Origin: Massilia agilis
GTDB taxonomy: Bacteria > Pseudomonadota > Gammaproteobacteria > Burkholderiales > Burkholderiaceae_D
Direction: 5' to 3'
Assembly (NCBI RefSeq): GCF_024756255.1
Contig: NZ_JANUHB010000005.1
Coordinates: 1-64,000, forward strand
DNA: 64,000 nucleotides
Made by a program: the position numbers and the translations under genes
The notes under the pieces: generated by a model
Seen by the model: the letters and a program-made list of their open reading frames with translations, nothing else
What the model was told of the DNA's origin: nothing
Database searches by the model: none
Shown: positions 59,861 to 64,000 of the stretch, one piece after another
Layout: each line of letters opens with the position of its first letter
How positions within the stretch are numbered: position 1 is the stretch's first letter

Positions 59861-60342
59861 GACTTGCCGAGCAGCCCTTCGATATCGCCCGCCAGTTCCT
59901 CGGGCTTGGTCTGCGGCGCATAGCGCTTGAACACGCTTCCGTCCTTGTTGATGAGGAACTTGGTGAAGTTCCACTTGATGCCTTCCGTGCCGAGCACCCC
60001 CGGCGCCTGCTGCTTCAGGTACTTGAACAGCGGGTGCGCGGTGTCCCCGTTCACATCGACCTTGGCGAACAGCGGAAAGCTCACCTGGTACTGCTGCTGG
60101 CAGAACGCGCGAATCTCGGCCTCGGTTCCCGGCTCCTGCTTGCCGAACTGATTGCAGGGAAACCCGAGCACCACCAGCCCGCGATCCTTGAATTCGCGGT
60201 ACAGCTTTTCCAGCCCCTCGTACTGAGGCGTGAACCCGCACTCGCTTGCGGTATTCACGATGAGCAGTACCTTGCCGCGCCAGCGCGACAGTTCGGTTGG
60301 CGTGCCATCGAGGGCATTGGCCTGGAAGTCGAAGGTGTTCAT
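59857..60342 (-). CDS. Glutathione peroxidase family protein
   Basis: The 161-residue thiol peroxidase reduces hydrogen peroxide and organic peroxides. It has the peroxidatic cysteine in NTASECGFTPQYEGLE (Cys replaces the selenocysteine of animal enzymes). The GFPCNQFGKQEPG segment and the catalytic WNFTKFLI follow. Bacterial members of this type (BtuE-like) may use thioredoxin as well as glutathione. The stop overlaps the convergent gene at CTAG. No partner gene is adjacent. Confidence 0.93.
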   Translation of the reverse strand: MNTFDFQANALDGTPTELSRWRGKVLLIVNTASECGFTPQYEGLEKLYREFKDRGLVVLGFPCNQFGKQEPGTEAEIRAFCQQQYQVSFPLFAKVDVNGDTAHPLFKYLKQQAPGVLGTEGIKWNFTKFLINKDGSVFKRYAPQTKPEELAGDIEGLLGKS

Positions 60343-60463
60343 GACTTAACTATACCAAGCTTCGCCGCCGGCCGCGCGCAGCGCACAAACGACCCCAGGC
60401 GCCGGCGCTGGCCCGGCGGCCGTGGTAGCATGCAGCCCGTTTCAACAACAGAGAGTACCGCCC

Positions 60464-60778
60464 GTGAGTTCCGTGTTCCGGCTTTGGTCGCAGGACGACG
60501 AGACCGAGCCCGCCATCGTATTCGAAGACAGCGCCAGCCCCGGCTTCGTGCCGCTGTGGGAGGCCGCCGGAGTGTACGACGCGCTCTACAACAGCGATGG
60601 CAAACAGGCGCGCGATGTGTCGCGTGCGATCGCGTACGGCGTGGACCGCATCAGCGACGACGCCTCACTCGCCGCGCTCGTCCCATCCAGCCTGTCGCTA
60701 GGCGAAGCGATCCGCTTTCTTGAGAACGTGCACAAGGCCTGCGTCACGCACGCGTCGGCGCGGGTAGCTTCCGCTTAA
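60464..60778 (+). CDS. Hypothetical small cytoplasmic protein
   Basis: I do not recognise this 104-residue protein. The chosen start is the GTG at 60464 (SSVFRLWSQDDETEP), because the coding character begins there; a GAGAG run about 8 bases before the GTG is a weak ribosome site. It is acidic at the N terminus and helical at the C terminus, with no signal peptide. The TAA stop overlaps the stop of the convergent pilU gene in a TTAA. Confidence in the function is nil and in the gene moderate. Confidence 0.55.
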   Translation: MSSVFRLWSQDDETEPAIVFEDSASPGFVPLWEAAGVYDALYNSDGKQARDVSRAIAYGVDRISDDASLAALVPSSLSLGEAIRFLENVHKACVTHASARVASA

Positions 60779-61911
60779 ACGATCCCCAGGCTCTCGGTCC
60801 CGGCCGAGAAGTCCTTGTTTTTCGCGTGCTTGGAGTTGAGCTTGATGTTCAGGCGCAGGTCGTTCACGGAGTCGGCGTTGCGCAACGCGTCCTCGTAGGT
60901 GATTTTGTCGGCCTCGTACAGGTCGAACAGCGCCTGGTCGAAGGTCTGCATGCCCAGTTCGCGCGACTTCTTCATGATCTCCTTGATCTCGTGGACTTCG
61001 CCCTTGAAGATCAGGTCCGAGATCAGTGGCGAGTTAAGCAGGATTTCGATCGCCACCACGCGGCCCTTGGCTTCCTTGCGCGGAATCAGGCGCTGCGAGA
61101 TCAGGCCCTTCAGGTTGAGCGACAGGTCCATCAATAGCTGCTGGCGGCGCTCTTCCGGGAAGAAGTTGATGATGCGGTCCAGCGCCTGGTTGGCGCTGTT
61201 GGCGTGCAGCGTGGCCAGGCACAGGTGGCCGGTTTCGGCGAACGCGATCGCGTGCTCCATGGTCTCGCGGTCGCGGATCTCGCCGATCTGGATCACGTCC
61301 GGCGCCTGGCGCAGCGAGTTCTTCAGCGCCGCTTCGAAGCTCTCGGTGTCCACCCCCACTTCGCGCTGCGTGATCACGCAGTTGCGGTGCGGGTGGACGA
61401 ATTCGACCGGGTCCTCGATGGTGAGGATGTGGCCGTAGCTGTTCTCGTTGCGGTAGCCGACCATTGCCGCGAGCGTGGTCGATTTACCCGAGCCGGTGGC
61501 GCCGACCATGATCACCAGCCCGCGCTTGGTCATCACGACTTCCTTGAGCACCTCCGGCAGTTCCAGGTCCTCGAACTTGGGGATCGTGGTCGTGATCACC
61601 CGCAGCACCATGCCCACCGCGCCCATCTGCTGGAATGCCGACACGCGAAAGCGCCCCAGGTCGCCCGGGCTGATCGCGAAGTTGGCCTCGCGCGAGAGCT
61701 CGAAGCTGGCGGCCTGCTTGTCGTTCATGATGGCGCGCGCCAGGTCGGCCGTGTGGTTCGACGTGAGCGCCTGGCTCGACACCGGCGTCATCTTGCCGTC
61801 GATTTTCATCGCCGGCGGAAAGCCCGCGGTGATGAACAGGTCCGAGCCGCCTTTGGTGACCATCAGGCGCAGCAGGTCGAACATGAATTTTGAAGCCTGG
61901 TCGCGTTCCAT
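60775..61911 (-). CDS. pilU: Type IV pilus retraction ATPase PilU
   Basis: PilU is a PilT-like AAA+ motor that aids retraction of type IV pili. The 378-residue protein has the N-terminal PAS-like domain (DLFITAGFPPAMKIDG), Walker A GATGSGKST, the Asp box IEDPVEFVHPH, Walker B IGEIRDRE and the His box ATLHANSANQALDRI. The C terminus is extended and ends in a polar tail. It lies 15 bases after pilT on the same strand, the usual pilT-pilU operon. The pilus structural genes are elsewhere. Confidence 0.96.
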   Translation of the reverse strand: MERDQASKFMFDLLRLMVTKGGSDLFITAGFPPAMKIDGKMTPVSSQALTSNHTADLARAIMNDKQAASFELSREANFAISPGDLGRFRVSAFQQMGAVGMVLRVITTTIPKFEDLELPEVLKEVVMTKRGLVIMVGATGSGKSTTLAAMVGYRNENSYGHILTIEDPVEFVHPHRNCVITQREVGVDTESFEAALKNSLRQAPDVIQIGEIRDRETMEHAIAFAETGHLCLATLHANSANQALDRIINFFPEERRQQLLMDLSLNLKGLISQRLIPRKEAKGRVVAIEILLNSPLISDLIFKGEVHEIKEIMKKSRELGMQTFDQALFDLYEADKITYEDALRNADSVNDLRLNIKLNSKHAKNKDFSAGTESLGIV

Positions 61912-61926
61912 CGTGTGCTGTCCTTG

Positions 61927-62970
61927 TTAGCCGGGGAAGTTTTCCGGAATCTTGGCGGCCGAGCGTGCCGCTTGCGCCGAAATCACGTTGCGTCGTACGA
62001 GGTCGGTCAGGTTCTGGTCGAGCGTCTGCATGCCCGCGTTGCTGCCGGTCTGGATCGCCGAGTACATCTGCGCGATCTTCGCTTCGCGGATCAGGTTGCG
62101 GATCGCCGGCGTGCCGATCATGATCTCGTGCGCCGCCACGCGGCCCGAGCCGTCCTTGGTCTTGAGCAGGGTCTGCGAGATCACGGCCTGCAGCGATTCG
62201 GACAGCATTGCGCGCACCATCTCCTTTTCCTCGGCCGGGAACACGTCCACGATACGGTCGATCGTCTTGGCCGCCGACGAGGTGTGCAGCGTGCCGAACA
62301 CCAGGTGGCCGGTTTCCGCCGCCGACAGCGCCAGGCGGATCGTCTCCAGGTCGCGCAGCTCGCCCACCAAAATGCAGTCCGGGTCTTCGCGCAGCGCCGA
62401 ACGCAGCGCGTTGTTGAAGGACAGCGTGTGCGGGCCCACTTCGCGCTGGTTGATCAGGCAGCGCTTCGATTCGTGCACGAATTCGATCGGGTCCTCGATC
62501 GTGAGGATGTGGCCGTATTCGTTTTCGTTCAGGTGGTTGACCATCGCCGCCAGCGTGGTCGATTTGCCCGAACCGGTCGGGCCGGTGACCAGCACCAGGC
62601 CGCGCGGCTTGAGCGCGAGGTCGGCGAAGATCTTCGGCGCGTTCAGCTCTTCCAGCGACAGGATCTTGGACGGAATCGTACGCAGCACCGCTGCCGCGCC
62701 ACGGCCCTGGTTGAAGGCGTTGACGCGAAAGCGCGCCAGGCCCGGGATCTCGAACGAGAAGTCGGCCTCGAGCACCTCTTCGTAATGCTTGCGCTGGCCG
62801 TCGTTCATGATGTCATAGATCATGCCGTGGACCTCTTTGTGGTCCATCGCCGGCAGGTTAATCCGGCGCACGTCGCCGTGCACGCGGATCATCGGCGGCA
62901 GGCCGGCCGACAGGTGCAGGTCCGAAGCTTTGTTCTTGACCGAGAAGGCGAGTAGTTCTGCGATGTCCAT
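61927..62970 (-). CDS. pilT: Type IV pilus twitching motility ATPase PilT
   Basis: PilT is the hexameric ATPase that depolymerises type IV pili, powering twitching motility and DNA uptake. The 347-residue protein begins MDIAELLAFSVKNKASDLHLS. It has Walker A GPTGSGKST, Asp box TIEDPIEFVHE, Walker B LVGELRDLET and His box FGTLHTSSAAKTIDRIVDVF. It carries the AIRNLIREAKIAQM motif, the AIRNLIRE retraction signature that separates PilT from extension ATPases. CAGGGA lies 7 bases before the ATG. The gene is divergent from yggS. Confidence 0.98.
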   Translation of the reverse strand: MDIAELLAFSVKNKASDLHLSAGLPPMIRVHGDVRRINLPAMDHKEVHGMIYDIMNDGQRKHYEEVLEADFSFEIPGLARFRVNAFNQGRGAAAVLRTIPSKILSLEELNAPKIFADLALKPRGLVLVTGPTGSGKSTTLAAMVNHLNENEYGHILTIEDPIEFVHESKRCLINQREVGPHTLSFNNALRSALREDPDCILVGELRDLETIRLALSAAETGHLVFGTLHTSSAAKTIDRIVDVFPAEEKEMVRAMLSESLQAVISQTLLKTKDGSGRVAAHEIMIGTPAIRNLIREAKIAQMYSAIQTGSNAGMQTLDQNLTDLVRRNVISAQAARSAAKIPENFPG

Positions 62971-63038
62971 TTATAATCCCTGTGCCGTTGGTGCGTCCGT
63001 GCGAGTCGCGCGTCAAACCCGAATATTGCCCCGTGTTA

Positions 63039-63758
63039 ATGAATATGTCCACAATCAGCAGCAAGCTCCATGACGTTGACGCCACAATCAAAGCCGCCGC
63101 GCAGGCCGCGGGACGTGCGCCCGACAGCGTGACCCTGCTGGCCGTGTCGAAAACCTTCGGGCCCGACGCGGTGCTCGAAGCGATCGACGCCGGGCAGCGC
63201 GCATTCGGCGAGAACTACCTGCAGGAGGCGCTGGACAAGATCGAGGCCGTGGCGCAGGCGGCGCCTGGCGTGGCGCTGGAGTGGCACTTCATCGGTCCGA
63301 TCCAGAGCAACAAGACGCGGCCCATCGCCACCCATTTCGCATGGGTGCACACGGTGGACCGCCTGAAGATCGCGCAGCGGTTGTCCGAACAGCGGCCGGC
63401 CGAAATGGGGCCGCTCAACATCTGCCTGCAGGTGAACATCAGCGGCGAAGAGACCAAGAGCGGCGTGACCGAGGCCGACTTGCCCGCGCTGGCGCGGCAG
63501 GTGGCGGGCCTGCCAAATTTGCGCCTGCGCGGGCTGATGGCGATCCCGGAACCGGAACAAGACCCGGACAAACAGCACGCCCCGTTCCGGCGCATGCGCG
63601 AACTGCTCGAACAGCTGCGCGGCGAAGGGCTCGAACTGGATACGCTGTCGATGGGCATGTCGGGCGACATGGCCGCGGCGGTGGCCGAAGGCGCGACCAT
63701 CGTTCGCGTCGGCAGCGCGATTTTCGGCGCGCGCAACTATAACAAGGTGAAGGAATGA
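63039..63758 (+). CDS. YggS family pyridoxal phosphate-binding homeostasis protein
   Basis: The 239-residue protein binds PLP as a Schiff base and helps maintain vitamin B6 and amino-acid balance; it has no known catalytic reaction. It has the lysine in TLLAVSKTFG, the GENYLQEALDKI segment, WHFIGPIQSNK and the C-terminal SMGMSGDMAAAVAEGATIVR. The ATG at 63039 is one of two nearby in-frame starts (MNMSTI), and the second at 63045 is also possible. The stop overlaps proC as ATGA, the common yggS-proC pairing. Confidence 0.95.
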   Translation: MNMSTISSKLHDVDATIKAAAQAAGRAPDSVTLLAVSKTFGPDAVLEAIDAGQRAFGENYLQEALDKIEAVAQAAPGVALEWHFIGPIQSNKTRPIATHFAWVHTVDRLKIAQRLSEQRPAEMGPLNICLQVNISGEETKSGVTEADLPALARQVAGLPNLRLRGLMAIPEPEQDPDKQHAPFRRMRELLEQLRGEGLELDTLSMGMSGDMAAAVAEGATIVRVGSAIFGARNYNKVKE

Positions 63759-64000
63759 AGATCAGTTTTATCGGCGGCGGCAATATGGCCTCCGCGCTTA
63801 TCGCGGGCCTGGTGGGCAGGCTTGCAGCGGGGCCGGACATCCAGGTGGTGGACCCGAACAGCGAGGCGCTGCACAGGCTCAATGGGCAGTATGGTGTGAA
63901 CACGGCCGAGACGATCGGCGCGCGCGTGGGCGAAAGCGAAGTAGTGGTGCTGGCCGTGAAGCCGCAGCAGATGCGCGAGGTGGCCGCGGCGCTGCGGCCG
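63755..64000 (+). CDS. proC: Pyrroline-5-carboxylate reductase, 5' part
   Basis: ProC reduces pyrroline-5-carboxylate to proline. The window holds the first 82 codons. They show the Rossmann signature KISFIGGGNMASALIAGL and the second glycine-free strand VVVLAVKPQQM, both typical of ProC. The reading frame is open to the window's last base, so the gene continues beyond it. It overlaps yggS by four bases (ATGA). Confidence 0.93.
   Translation, partial: MKISFIGGGNMASALIAGLVGRLAAGPDIQVVDPNSEALHRLNGQYGVNTAETIGARVGESEVVVLAVKPQQMREVAAALRP

Noticed and set aside
1..64000. tRNA, rRNA, prophage or insertion-sequence genes
   Set aside because: I saw no tRNA-like cloverleaf, no rRNA signature and no transposase or integrase motif in any frame I read. 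A tRNA scan would be the decisive check.

Overview
The window is a typical chromosomal stretch of a high-GC betaproteobacterium. Gene content and gene order point to Burkholderiales, most likely Oxalobacteraceae close to Massilia or Duganella. The evidence is the ruvCAB cluster near dusB-fis-purH, thrB next to a DUF2782 protein and polA, xseB-ispA-dxs opposite a Rieske oxygenase, glcDEF, and pilT-pilU opposite yggS-proC. I see no rRNA, tRNA, prophage, transposase or CRISPR array. All names come from reading the sequence; no database search was run.

Layout. 1-9.3 kb: anmK and an M23 endopeptidase face tyrS-dtd, followed by a PEBP protein, a histidine phosphatase, dusB-fis and purH. 9.4-13.1 kb: ruvCAB, then a PhzF-like protein and a TMEM175-like channel. 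13.2-17.7 kb: a secreted amidohydrolase-CIA30 fusion in an apparent operon with a DesK/DesR-type two-component pair, then two small minus-strand envelope genes. 18-25.4 kb: valS, an MFS transporter, a secreted S8 protease and class III alcohol dehydrogenase. 25.6-31.9 kb: an M56 (BlaR1-like) membrane protease without a BlaI partner, two tandem outer-membrane barrels, an M13 protease and an unrecognised two-gene cassette. 32-38.8 kb: stress-type genes (SRPBCC, hemerythrin, AHSA1), uvrD, a BPSS1780-type membrane protein, thrB and DUF2782. 38.9-48.3 kb: polA, a DUF4382 lipoprotein, a Tat-exported dienelactone hydrolase, a ZIP metal transporter that appears to start at ATC, a 48-residue membrane protein, a sulfurtransferase, a DMT exporter and a Rieske oxygenase. 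48.6-54.6 kb: xseB-ispA-dxs, a GGDEF cyclase, and a rhomboid behind a cobalamin adenosyltransferase. 54.7-64 kb: glcDEF, a secreted Ala/Lys/Glu-rich protein, small unknowns, glutathione peroxidase, pilU-pilT, yggS and the start of proC.

Functional links. dtd clears D-aminoacyl-tRNA beside tyrS. Dus/Fis, RuvABC, UvrD and PolA cover RNA modification, nucleoid organisation and repair. IspA and Dxs supply isoprenoids. GlcDEF oxidises glycolate. PilT/PilU retract type IV pili.

Two families of palindromic intergenic repeats recur. Family A has a GTCCCCGC-type hairpin flanked by CGTCGT and ACCCATA. Family B has GTAGGGTGGGC facing GCCCACGCG. Both sit mostly between genes, often at operon ends. One family B copy supplies the stop codons of both convergent neighbours.

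The least explained items are the two-gene cassette at 31.2-31.9 kb, the BlaI-less M56 locus with its 18-bp inverted repeat and 13-codon leader ORF, the palindrome cluster in front of the amidohydrolase/two-component operon, and the ATC start of the ZIP gene.
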